This document shows positions 17,143 to 24,656 of a DNA stretch of 64,000 bases, one piece after another. The notes under the pieces were generated by a model that was not told where the DNA came from, did not search any database, and was given only the letters and a program-made list of their open reading frames with translations. The stretch spans positions 372,001-436,000 of the forward strand of contig NZ_FXEH01000006.1 of assembly GCF_900176565.1 (NCBI RefSeq), given 5' to 3'. Each line of letters begins with the position of its first letter. Position 1 is the first letter of the stretch. The DNA is from Thalassobacillus devorans. GTDB taxonomy: Bacteria > Bacillota > Bacilli > Bacillales > Halobacillaceae. Position numbers and translations under genes: made by a program.

Positions 17143-17931
17143 ATGACAACGAGTACACAATATGATCACATTCGAGTGGAAAAAAACAGGGAGGACAAAA
17201 TTGCGACGATTGTTTTTGATCGACCAGAAAAAATGAACTACATCAGCATGCTCGCACGAGCTCAATTTTCTGAAATTTTCGAGGATTTAAATGCAGATGA
17301 AAATGTAAGGGTAATCGTTATTAAAGGAGAAGGTGACCAAGCCTTTAGTGCTGGGGGAAGCATTCCGCAGTTTTTGGAAGCTCATCCGGAAGAATTATCT
17401 CACTTGGCGGAAAATGTAGCAGCTCCTGAGCGTTCTCCAAAACCGGTGATTGCTCAATTGCAGGGATATACATTCGGGGTAGGTTTTGAAATCGCTATGG
17501 CTTGTGATTTTCGGATTGCTGCAGAAGATACCTTGTTAGCATTGCCTGAAATGAATTTGGGGATGATACCGGGAAGCGGTGGTACTCAACGGGTAGCACG
17601 GGCTGTTGGATTGACTAGAGCTAAAGACATGATTATGCGTGCCAGAAGAATTCCTGCCCATGAAGCTTATCAATGGGGGCTGCTCACTCAAGTAGTAGAA
17701 AAGGATCGATTAGAAGAAGAGGTAGCAAGTGTGGCTAAGGACCTTACTCGCTTCTCACCATTGGCACAACGTGTATGTAAAGAAGTATTAAATTCTGCAG
17801 AAGAAGGTCCGTTAAGTACAGGGCTGCAAATTGAAGGTAGAGCTTATGGCATGTTAAGGGGAACTGAGGATTTTAAAGAAGGTGTAGAGGCTTTCGTAGA
17901 AAAAAGAAAGCCGCAATTTACAGGAAAATAA
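17143..17931 (+). CDS. Enoyl-CoA hydratase/isomerase-family enzyme (candidate 2-oxoglutaroyl-CoA hydrolase)
   Basis: The protein has 262 residues of the crotonase superfamily. The oxyanion-hole segments are AFSAGGSIPQF and GYTFGVGFEIAMACD. Both catalytic glutamates of hydratases are kept, in GFEIAM and in LPEMNLGMIPGSGGTQR. It follows the ligase by 23 bases with its own GAAGGGAGAA site. In the known furoate pathway the crotonase-fold HmfE hydrolyses 2-oxoglutaroyl-CoA to 2-oxoglutarate, the last step. In other contexts the same fold would hydrate an unsaturated acyl-CoA. The assignment to furoate is drawn from the gene set, not from this protein. Confidence 0.8.
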   Translation: MTTSTQYDHIRVEKNREDKIATIVFDRPEKMNYISMLARAQFSEIFEDLNADENVRVIVIKGEGDQAFSAGGSIPQFLEAHPEELSHLAENVAAPERSPKPVIAQLQGYTFGVGFEIAMACDFRIAAEDTLLALPEMNLGMIPGSGGTQRVARAVGLTRAKDMIMRARRIPAHEAYQWGLLTQVVEKDRLEEEVASVAKDLTRFSPLAQRVCKEVLNSAEEGPLSTGLQIEGRAYGMLRGTEDFKEGVEAFVEKRKPQFTGK

Positions 17932-17938
17932 GGGAGGC

Positions 17939-17959
17939 CTGCAAGGGCTTCCCTTGCAG
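17939..17959 (+). promoter_or_regulatory. Intercistronic hairpin between crotonase-fold gene and transporter
   Basis: CTGCAAGGG and CCCTTGCAG form a perfect 9-bp stem around CTT. A T-run (GTTTTT) only appears about 8 bases later, so it may be a weak terminator or an mRNA-stabilising hairpin that lowers transporter expression. Confidence 0.5.
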
Positions 17960-18017
17960 CAGCCAGTTTTTATAACCAATAAATTCTGAATTTTCAGAAA
18001 GGTGGTAGGGGCTGTTG

Positions 18018-19256
18018 ATGAATGAACAGAACAATCTACTTAAGAATTTGAACGTAAATACCATCAGCGCCGGGACTCTTGCAGCAATCTTTGGATGTAC
18101 TGGCCCAGCTTTAATTGTCATAGGAGGAGCTCAAAATGGAGGGTTATCGCAGGCTGAAACGATTTCCTGGTTGTTTGCCATCTATTTTTTCGGCGGGTTA
18201 CTTGGGCTTATTCTATCTCTGAAATATAAGCAGCCAATTGCCGGTGCATATTCTATTCCAGGGGCCGTACTTGTAGCAGGTGCACTAACCCATTTCTCCT
18301 TAAATGAAGCAGCTGGAGCTTATCTTGTTTCAGGGATTATTGTATTTATCTTAGGTATAAGTGGATTGATTGGAAAGGTTATGCATTGGCTCCCCGTTCC
18401 TATTGTCATGGCAATGATTGTAGGAGCGATGATCAGATTTGGAACAGGCATGATTACATCCGTAGAAGAAGCTCCCTTGATCGCAGGGGCAGCCATTCTT
18501 GTATATTTACTTTCATCAAGGTTTATTGCACATGTTCCTCCGATATTAACAGCATTTCTGGTCGCAGTAATTTTTGCAGGTTCAATGAACCAGTTTCAAA
18601 TGGGCGCTATGGAACCCAGCTTTATTGTACCTGGTTTTGTGATACCTACATTCAGTATTGATGCTATCCTTTCGATTTCCATTCCCTTAGCATTATTGGT
18701 AATAGGTGCAGAGAATGCACAAGCGTCAGGTGTATTGATCGCTCAGGACTATAAGCCGCCGATCAATGCCATGACCATTTATAGTGGTATTGGCGGAATC
18801 ATTACTTCCTTATTCGGAGGACATAATGCTAATGTTGCCGGTCCAATGACTGCTATATGCGCTTCTGAAGAAGCTGGTCAAGATAAGAAAGGTCGCTATG
18901 CTTCCGTTGTTGTGAATGGTGTGCTTTTTGCAACCTTCGGATTGTTAGCGGGGGTTGCTGTCCCATTTGTTACTGGTATGCCTTCCGTATTGATCGGGAC
19001 TGTCGCAGGATTGGCAATGATTGGGGTCCTTTTAAGTTCTTTACAATCAGCTTTTTCTAATCCAAGGTTTCAAATAGGTTCCTTCTTTGCTCTTGTCATC
19101 GGTATGTCCGGGGTAAGCTTCTTTGACATCAGTTCGCCATTCTGGGCTATAGTCGGCGGTGTTCTAGTTTCCTTAATTATAGAAAAGAGAGATTTTGATG
19201 CCGTTAAACAAAGCAGAAAAGAAGATTCATCACGTACGAAAGTTGAAACAGCTTAA
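18018..19256 (+). CDS. BenE-family benzoate/H+ symporter-like transporter
   Basis: The protein has 412 residues and about 12 membrane segments. It resembles the BenE benzoate:proton symporter family, with GCTGPALIVIGGAQNGGL near the N-terminus, GAYSIPGAVLVAGAL, and GGHNANVAGPMTAICASEEAG in the second half. It should import an aromatic or heteroaromatic carboxylate, matching the CoA ligase upstream. The ATG at 18018 has GAAAGGTGG upstream; a TTG at 18015 is adjacent. It is the last gene of the cluster and is followed by a strong terminator at 19309. Confidence 0.85.
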   Translation: MNEQNNLLKNLNVNTISAGTLAAIFGCTGPALIVIGGAQNGGLSQAETISWLFAIYFFGGLLGLILSLKYKQPIAGAYSIPGAVLVAGALTHFSLNEAAGAYLVSGIIVFILGISGLIGKVMHWLPVPIVMAMIVGAMIRFGTGMITSVEEAPLIAGAAILVYLLSSRFIAHVPPILTAFLVAVIFAGSMNQFQMGAMEPSFIVPGFVIPTFSIDAILSISIPLALLVIGAENAQASGVLIAQDYKPPINAMTIYSGIGGIITSLFGGHNANVAGPMTAICASEEAGQDKKGRYASVVVNGVLFATFGLLAGVAVPFVTGMPSVLIGTVAGLAMIGVLLSSLQSAFSNPRFQIGSFFALVIGMSGVSFFDISSPFWAIVGGVLVSLIIEKRDFDAVKQSRKEDSSRTKVETA

Positions 19257-19308
19257 TGTTAATTTTGAGTTCAGTTCTCCGAGAGAAAACTTTAAATAAT
19301 ACAATCAG

Positions 19309-19342
19309 GAGTGCTAATCGCAATGCGGTTCGCACTCTTTTT
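19309..19342 (+). terminator. Terminator of the molybdenum-hydroxylase operon
   Basis: GAGTGC and GCACTC enclose an inner stem AATCGC/GCGGTT around AAT (19309-19337), followed by TTTTTG. It lies 52 bases after the transporter stop. Confidence 0.85.
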
Positions 19343-19607
19343 GTCGTCGATATATCAACATTTATGTGGATTTAACAATTCAATAATCACAATAATTAGT
19401 AACCTTTTTAAAAGCATCCATAAACCTATGTACTACTGCTGGTTGACTTGTAAAGACAAAAGTTAATTGGAGTGTTGTCTTCAATGTTAGCTTAGTGATA
19501 GTCCAAGTTTATTCTTAGGACCTTATGTTAAAATATGTATATAATTTTCGGATTTTTGTACTTAAACTAACTAGTCAGCATTGTAAAAAAAGAAGGACTC
19601 ACATTAC
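19343..19607. other. Intergenic region without a recognised feature
   Basis: AT-rich sequence between the operon terminator and a gene remnant. I see no open frame with a ribosome site, and no clear regulatory signal. Confidence 0.4.
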
Positions 19608-19975
19608 TATAGGAAGAAACTGAATGCAGAAACAGGGCCATGGCCGGTAGAGAGGAACGGTGAAGTCTGTAAATGGCTGGCATCTGATTATCGAGACACT
19701 CCTTATGTTTGCCATGAGGATGGACCAACAGAAGATTCAAAAGAGCGAGCTGGCGGAGGAGGAAGCTATCTTTCGAATGAAAGTCAATATCGCTTTACCC
19801 GTGTAAGAATTGGTCTTGGCGCCTTCCTGGCGGTCATCTGCATGTTGCTGCTCGAGAACACTATCCAGAAGACACCAGTGTTTACATCACCAAAGATTTC
19901 AAGAATTTCCTTATGGATACAGTAGACCAGACCGTGGAGCTTGTGAAGGCTGCAGCAAACGCAGTAGAAAGATAA
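19608..19975 (+). pseudogene. Frameshifted 3' remnant of a gene (possibly pyroglutamyl-peptidase-like)
   Basis: The frame starting near 19608 reads without stops through LNAETGPWPVERNGEVCKW, HEDGPTEDSKERAGGGG and SNESQYRFTRVRIGLGA, then meets a stop at about 19923. Shifting one frame near 19820 restores a sensible continuation, LPGGHLHVAA ... FLMDTVDQTVELVKAAANAVER, ending in TAA at 19973-19975. So this is the C-terminal part of a once longer protein with a frameshift and no visible 5' end. The SNE...YR/PGGHLH pattern recalls pyrrolidone-carboxylate peptidase relatives, but that is a weak recollection. A terminator follows immediately. Confidence 0.6.
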
Positions 19976-19990
19976 TTTTATTTTAAAATA

Positions 19991-20024
19991 GGTCACAGTT
20001 TCTCATGGGAGCTGTGATCTTTTT
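19991..20024 (+). terminator. Terminator after the gene remnant
   Basis: GGTCACAG (19991-19998) pairs with CTGTGATC (20012-20019) and is followed by five T. It presumably ended the ancestral gene whose remnant lies just upstream. Confidence 0.7.
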
Positions 20025-20072
20025 ATGATAAGAAAGGGGGGTATTAACTTATATTAATTAATAAAATTTCTA

Positions 20073-20101
20073 TTGACGTAAGCGTTTGCATGATTTATAG
20101 T
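20073..20101 (+). promoter_or_regulatory. Promoter of the LacI-family regulator gene
   Basis: TTGACG (20073-20078) and TATAGT (20096-20101) are separated by exactly 17 bases. The spacer holds GTAAGCGTTTGCAT, which resembles a cre or LacI-family operator, so catabolite control or autoregulation at the promoter is plausible. Confidence 0.7.
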
Positions 20102-20109
20102 TTTAGTTA

Positions 20110-20138
20110 CAGGTAAACGATTACGCAAACGTTTACCT
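20110..20138. promoter_or_regulatory. LacI-family operator 1 (autoregulatory site)
   Basis: AGGTAAACG-ATTACG-CAAACGTTTACCT is a near palindrome just downstream of the promoter and about 30 bases before the regulator start. The core CGATTACGCAA recurs at 21189 and, inverted, at 26858. Confidence 0.7.
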
Positions 20139-20167
20139 CGGTTTTAAATAGAAATGAGGAGTTAGCT

Positions 20168-21163
20168 ATGGCATCAATTAAAGACGTAGCAATCAAGGCA
20201 CAAGTTTCTACAGCAACGGTTTCCCATGTGATCAATGGTACTCGCTTTGTAGCTGAAGAAACGAAGGATAAGGTCTTTTCAGCTATGGAAGAACTAGATT
20301 ACCGGCCTAATCGGATAGCCCGCAGTTTAAGAAGTCGTAAATCATACACCATTGGGCTCTTAGTCCCATTAGTGGCAGAAGATACATCTAATTTCTTTTT
20401 TATGTCGATTGCTAACGGGATTGAACAGGTTTTGAAAGATAACGGATATAATTTGATTTTAAGTAATTCGAATGAAGATGTAGATACCGAACGTGATCAG
20501 ATAAGAGTATTTAACAGCCAGTTCATTGATGGGTTAATCATTGCCCCGGTCAATGGCGAAGATTGTAACTATGAGAAAGAGCTCTCAGGAGATTATCCGG
20601 TCGTATTCATTGACCGTCATCCTGCTGAATTAAAGGGAGATATGATACTGGTCAATAATCGTCAAGGTACCTATGAGGCTGTGACAAAGTTAATTAATAA
20701 AGGTCACCAAAAAATTGGCTTCATCACAGGATCGCTGGGGATTACGACAAGTGATGAGCGGCTGGAAGGCTATAAAGAAGCACTTGAAAACTATCAGCTT
20801 CCAATTGATGAAAACTATATGAAAGAAGGGCCGGCTACTTTCCAACAGGGATATCAGCTGGCGAAGGAATTACATGAAGCAAAGGTTACGGCACTTTTTG
20901 TCGCGAATAATGTTATGACAATGGGGGCGGTATCTTATCTGCAGGAAAAAGAAGTGAAGGTTCCAGAAGAAATGGCAATCATCGGGTACGATGATTATGA
21001 TTGGATGAAAATCACCTCGCCACCGTTATCCGTAGTGAGACAGCCAGCCTTGGAGCTTGGAAAAGCAGCAGTAGAGCAATTATTGAAGAAGGTGGAAGGC
21101 TCACAGGATGAACCGGTGGAGATTATGCTGGATTCTGAGTTGATTCTAAGGGGTTCCTGTTAA
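20168..21163 (+). CDS. LacI-family transcriptional regulator of the fructan island
   Basis: The protein has 331 residues. The N-terminal helix-turn-helix is SIKDVAIKAQVSTATVSHVI with the hinge helix NRIARSLRSRKS, followed by a periplasmic-binding-protein-like sensor domain that should bind a sugar. AATGAGGAGTTAG precedes the ATG. It lies directly before the ABC importer and fructosidase genes. The matching operators in front of itself, of the binding protein and of the giant secreted enzyme make it the probable repressor of the island, relieved by fructose, sucrose or a fructo-oligosaccharide. The inducer is inferred from the neighbouring GH32 enzymes. Confidence 0.88.
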   Translation: MASIKDVAIKAQVSTATVSHVINGTRFVAEETKDKVFSAMEELDYRPNRIARSLRSRKSYTIGLLVPLVAEDTSNFFFMSIANGIEQVLKDNGYNLILSNSNEDVDTERDQIRVFNSQFIDGLIIAPVNGEDCNYEKELSGDYPVVFIDRHPAELKGDMILVNNRQGTYEAVTKLINKGHQKIGFITGSLGITTSDERLEGYKEALENYQLPIDENYMKEGPATFQQGYQLAKELHEAKVTALFVANNVMTMGAVSYLQEKEVKVPEEMAIIGYDDYDWMKITSPPLSVVRQPALELGKAAVEQLLKKVEGSQDEPVEIMLDSELILRGSC

Positions 21164-21188
21164 AAGGCTCCTTTTCTTTTTAATCATT

Positions 21189-21212
21189 AGGTAAACGATT
21201 ACGTAAACGTTT
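21189..21212. promoter_or_regulatory. LacI-family operator 2, before the ABC importer operon
   Basis: AGGTAAACGATTACGTAAAC followed by GTTTTT matches operator 1 almost base for base over its left two thirds. It lies about 90 bases upstream of the binding-protein gene. Confidence 0.7.
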
Positions 21213-21298
21213 TTTTAAGGAGGTGTCCGCAAAACAACAAATTATTTGGGGTTTTGTAGAAAGGAAAATATGTATCAAAACAAAGGGAGGAAAGGTTA

Positions 21299-22663
21299 AT
21301 GAAAAAATTTACGTACGTGTTTCTGGGTCTGATGCTTTTGTTGGCGTTAGCTGCCTGTTCTAATGGCAGTGGTGGAGCGGAATCAGATGGTGGTAATGCA
21401 GGCAATGAAGAGTCAGGGGGTTCGGAGACGAGTGACACAGTTGAGACTGGTGAAGTGGATACCAGTGTCGAAGCGACTGGCGACGAAGATGTAGTATTGG
21501 AATTCTGGATTCACCAAACAGGGGAAGATGAAACAAATGCTTATATAGAATTGATTGATGGTTTTAATAAAGAGCATGAGGATATCCATGTGAACGCGGA
21601 AGTCATCATAGACGATGGTGCAAGTGCTTATAGCGATAGCATTAATGCAGCTCTTGTAGCCGGGAATCTTCCGGATGTCATGGCGATTGATGGACCATAC
21701 TTATCAAGTTTTGCCGATGCAGGGGTTATTCAGCCTATCGATGATTATGTTGATCAGGAAACTGTCGATCAATACGTTGATTCTATTATTCAGCAAGGAA
21801 CTTATCAGGATCAATTGTATTCACTGGGTGCGATGGAAGCTTCCGTCATGCTTTACTACAATAAGGACATTTTAGAAGAAGAAGGAATCGAGCCTGCTCA
21901 TTCACTGGATGAAGCCTGGTCATGGGATGAATTGTTGGAAAATTCTAAAAAGCTGACGACAGAAGACCGTTATGGGTTAAACCTGTTTATGAATTATGGT
22001 GTTGGAGAATGGCTGACATTCATGGGTGCTCCACTTGTCTGGTCTAATGGCGGTGATCTGATTTCCGAAGATGGAAAAGAAGTGGACGGGTATTTGAACA
22101 GCCCGGAAACATTAGAAGCTCTAAATTATGTCAAAGAATTGTTTGCTGAAGGCGTTGTCACGGAAAGCCCTGGTGAGATGCAGTTTGAGGAAGGAAAAGC
22201 AGCACTTGCTCTTGGTGGACCATGGATCGCAGTTTCTGCTGAAGAAGCCGGGATCAACTGGGGTATGATGCCTTATCCATATAAAGATGAGAAAGTATCT
22301 CCTTCTGGAAGTATGGCATATGCGATCACAACAAACACAGAAAACCCTGAAGAAGCAACCGAGCTGATGAAATGGATGACGAATGAAGAAGCCACGATTA
22401 AGATCTCAGAAGCCACAGGTATGCCGCCGGCTCAGGAGTCTGCATTTGAGAGTATGGATAAGTTCAATGAACTACCTTGGAGCGTGATGAAAGAGCAGGT
22501 TATTGAAACAGCACATGCCCGTCCGTCTACGCCGGCTTATCCAGTGTTAACTGATGCCTTTGCCCAATCCTTCCATGCTGCTGCGCTTGGAGAAGATGTG
22601 GAAAGCGTGGTAGAACAGCAAGTTTCACGGGTAGAACGTGAGCTGAAGCGATTCAACAAGTAA
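21299..22663 (+). CDS. ABC importer sugar-binding lipoprotein (fructan island)
   Basis: The protein has 454 residues. The lipoprotein signal has lipobox LALAAC with C20, followed by a Gly/Ser/Glu-rich linker of about 50 residues and a family 1 extracellular solute-binding fold (LEFWIHQTGEDETNAYIELIDGFNKEH, then PDVMAIDGPYLSSFADAGVIQPIDDYV). It captures an oligosaccharide outside the cell and delivers it to the two permeases encoded next. AAAGGGAGGAAAGG precedes the ATG. The acidic composition fits a salt-adapted secreted protein. A hairpin after the gene may raise its level over the permeases. Substrate by context: a fructo-oligosaccharide or sucrose. Confidence 0.88.
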   Translation: MKKFTYVFLGLMLLLALAACSNGSGGAESDGGNAGNEESGGSETSDTVETGEVDTSVEATGDEDVVLEFWIHQTGEDETNAYIELIDGFNKEHEDIHVNAEVIIDDGASAYSDSINAALVAGNLPDVMAIDGPYLSSFADAGVIQPIDDYVDQETVDQYVDSIIQQGTYQDQLYSLGAMEASVMLYYNKDILEEEGIEPAHSLDEAWSWDELLENSKKLTTEDRYGLNLFMNYGVGEWLTFMGAPLVWSNGGDLISEDGKEVDGYLNSPETLEALNYVKELFAEGVVTESPGEMQFEEGKAALALGGPWIAVSAEEAGINWGMMPYPYKDEKVSPSGSMAYAITTNTENPEEATELMKWMTNEEATIKISEATGMPPAQESAFESMDKFNELPWSVMKEQVIETAHARPSTPAYPVLTDAFAQSFHAAALGEDVESVVEQQVSRVERELKRFNK

Positions 22664-22676
22664 GACAGAAATCATT

Positions 22677-22704
22677 CAGAGCTTCCCTTGTGAAAGGGGC
22701 TCTG
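22677..22704 (+). promoter_or_regulatory. Intercistronic hairpin after the binding-protein gene
   Basis: CAGAGC and GCTCTG with inner TTCCCT/AAAGGG form a stem-loop 14 bases after the stop, without a T-run. Such hairpins usually protect the upstream mRNA and favour the binding protein over the permeases. Confidence 0.55.
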
Positions 22705-22768
22705 GATTGGCTGTAGGTCAGATGGAAAATGATAGGTTCACGAGGATAGATGAGGGAGGTAGAAAAAA

Positions 22769-23758
22769 GTGAAAGGGAATGATAGCTCAGCAGAAAAATT
22801 GGAAAATGAGCGCCATTTTCACCAAACGGCAAAGCAACCGCAATTGAAACCAACCCCTCCTCCACGAAAAAAAGGAAAACTGAAATCCCAGGCTTTTAGA
22901 GAGGCCATGACAGGATACTTCTTTCTTGCTCCGGCCTTGGTCCTGCTGGGTGTTTTTCTTTTATATCCGATGGGAGCGGCATTTTATTATAGTTTCACAG
23001 ATTTCTATATTCTTACCCCTGACGACGTATCTTTCATTGGGCTGGAGAACTTTAAGTATATTGTGGAAGATGCCCAGTTCAGGCAGGCATTTTGGAATAC
23101 GGTCTATTTCTCAGTGATTGTTGTGCCAGTCCAGTTATCTGTAGCGTTGGGTTTAGCTTTATTGATCAATAAAAAGCTTCGTTTCCGGGTATTTTTCCGG
23201 ACGGCATTCTTCTCTCCGGTAGTTATGTCACTTGTCGTCGTCTCTATTTTATGGACGTTTATGTACAATCCAAATGAAGGTCTTATCAATCAATTATTGC
23301 AAACCGTGGGTATCCCGCCGCAGCCTTTCTTAACCAGTCCGGATCAGGCGATGAATTCGATCATTGTGATGTCCGTATGGCAAGGGGCCGGGTTTCAGAT
23401 GATGATTTTCTTAGCGGGACTTCAAAACATCCCGAATCATTTGTACGAAGCAGCAGATATTGATGGCGCCAGCAGTTGGCAGAAATTCTGGCATATCACA
23501 CTTCCAGGTTTGCGAAACATTGCATTGTTTATTTTTATAACAATCAGTATCGCGGCCTTCAAACTATTGGTTCAGCCGATGATCATGACGCAGGGTGGAC
23601 CATTAGGTACGACCAAGTCACTTGTCTATCATATCTATGAAACTGGCTTTAACTACCGAGACGTTGGGTACGCTTCGGCTATGGCGGTAGTCTTTACGGT
23701 TATCGTATTGGTTATTACTATTATCCAGCGTGTACTGATTAAAGAGGAACGGGGGTAA
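22769..23758 (+). CDS. ABC sugar importer permease, MalF-type
   Basis: The protein has 329 residues. A hydrophilic N-terminus of about 40 residues is followed by six membrane segments. The EAA loop that contacts the ATPase is visible as YEAADIDGASSWQKFWHITLPGL. It forms the import channel with the next gene product. The GTG start has GAGGGAGG upstream. No ATP-binding subunit is encoded in the operon, so a shared MsmX/MsmK-type ATPase elsewhere is expected. It lies within the LacI-fructosidase island. Confidence 0.9.
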   Translation: MKGNDSSAEKLENERHFHQTAKQPQLKPTPPPRKKGKLKSQAFREAMTGYFFLAPALVLLGVFLLYPMGAAFYYSFTDFYILTPDDVSFIGLENFKYIVEDAQFRQAFWNTVYFSVIVVPVQLSVALGLALLINKKLRFRVFFRTAFFSPVVMSLVVVSILWTFMYNPNEGLINQLLQTVGIPPQPFLTSPDQAMNSIIVMSVWQGAGFQMMIFLAGLQNIPNHLYEAADIDGASSWQKFWHITLPGLRNIALFIFITISIAAFKLLVQPMIMTQGGPLGTTKSLVYHIYETGFNYRDVGYASAMAVVFTVIVLVITIIQRVLIKEERG

Positions 23759-23762
23759 ATCC

Positions 23763-24617
23763 ATGAGAAAAAAACGAATGATCAATAAATTCACCTTGTA
23801 TCTCTCGCTTGTTATCCTGACATTCATTTTCCTCTTCCCATTGGTATGGATGCTTGTATCCTCTTTAAAAAATGAATTTCAGATTTTCCGGGACATGCAA
23901 TCGCTGCAGGCATTTCTTCCGCCAGCTCCAGCTGATGTCGAGGGCGGTTATTTTCACAACTATGTGGCAGCCTTCCAACGGGTCGACCTGCTAAGGTATA
24001 TCATCAACAGTCTGATCTATACAATTGGCATCATTACCTTCGGGTTGATTGTCAACTCGATGGCAGGATATGCTCTGGCAAGGTTCCGATTCCCGCTTGC
24101 AGGTTTTTGGCTGGGGGTCATCATCGCTACGTTGATTATCCCTCCGGAAAGTATTTTCCTGCCGCTGTATGTACTCGTTTATGATCTTGGGTGGGTGAAT
24201 ACCTACACCGGTCTGATTGTGCCGTTCATTGCCAATGCTTTTGCTATCTTTCTATTTCGGCAGTTCTTTCTGGATTTTCCGAAAGAACTGGAGGAGGCGG
24301 CCAAGATTGACGGCTGTTCCCAGATCGGCATCTTTTTCCGGATTATTGTTCCGTTATCAAAACCGGTGTTCGCTACGGTGGCTATCGTGTTGTTTATCAA
24401 TCACTGGAACGACTTTTTGTGGCCGCTTGTGGTCGCCTCGGATGAAAGTATGCGTACCATTCAGATCGGCCTGCAATATTTCATGAACGAACCGCCGATC
24501 AAATGGGGGCAAGTGATGGCAGCACTTACGGTGGCAACGATACCAATGCTGTTAATATTCGCTTTTTTACAAAGGTATTATGTCCAGGGTCTTACACATA
24601 CAGGATCCAAGAACTGA
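23763..24617 (+). CDS. ABC sugar importer permease, MalG-type
   Basis: The protein has 284 residues and six membrane segments. It has the characteristic EAA loop EEAAKIDGCSQIGIFFRIIVPLS and a C-terminal LLIFAFLQRYYVQGLTHTGSKN, typical of the second permease of family 1 carbohydrate importers. It starts 4 bases after the first permease stop, so the two are translationally linked. It partners the upstream permease in the cytoplasmic membrane. Confidence 0.9.
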   Translation: MRKKRMINKFTLYLSLVILTFIFLFPLVWMLVSSLKNEFQIFRDMQSLQAFLPPAPADVEGGYFHNYVAAFQRVDLLRYIINSLIYTIGIITFGLIVNSMAGYALARFRFPLAGFWLGVIIATLIIPPESIFLPLYVLVYDLGWVNTYTGLIVPFIANAFAIFLFRQFFLDFPKELEEAAKIDGCSQIGIFFRIIVPLSKPVFATVAIVLFINHWNDFLWPLVVASDESMRTIQIGLQYFMNEPPIKWGQVMAALTVATIPMLLIFAFLQRYYVQGLTHTGSKN

Positions 24618-24656
24618 CAACTATGCAGGGGGACAAGAGAGGAGTGTCACATATTC

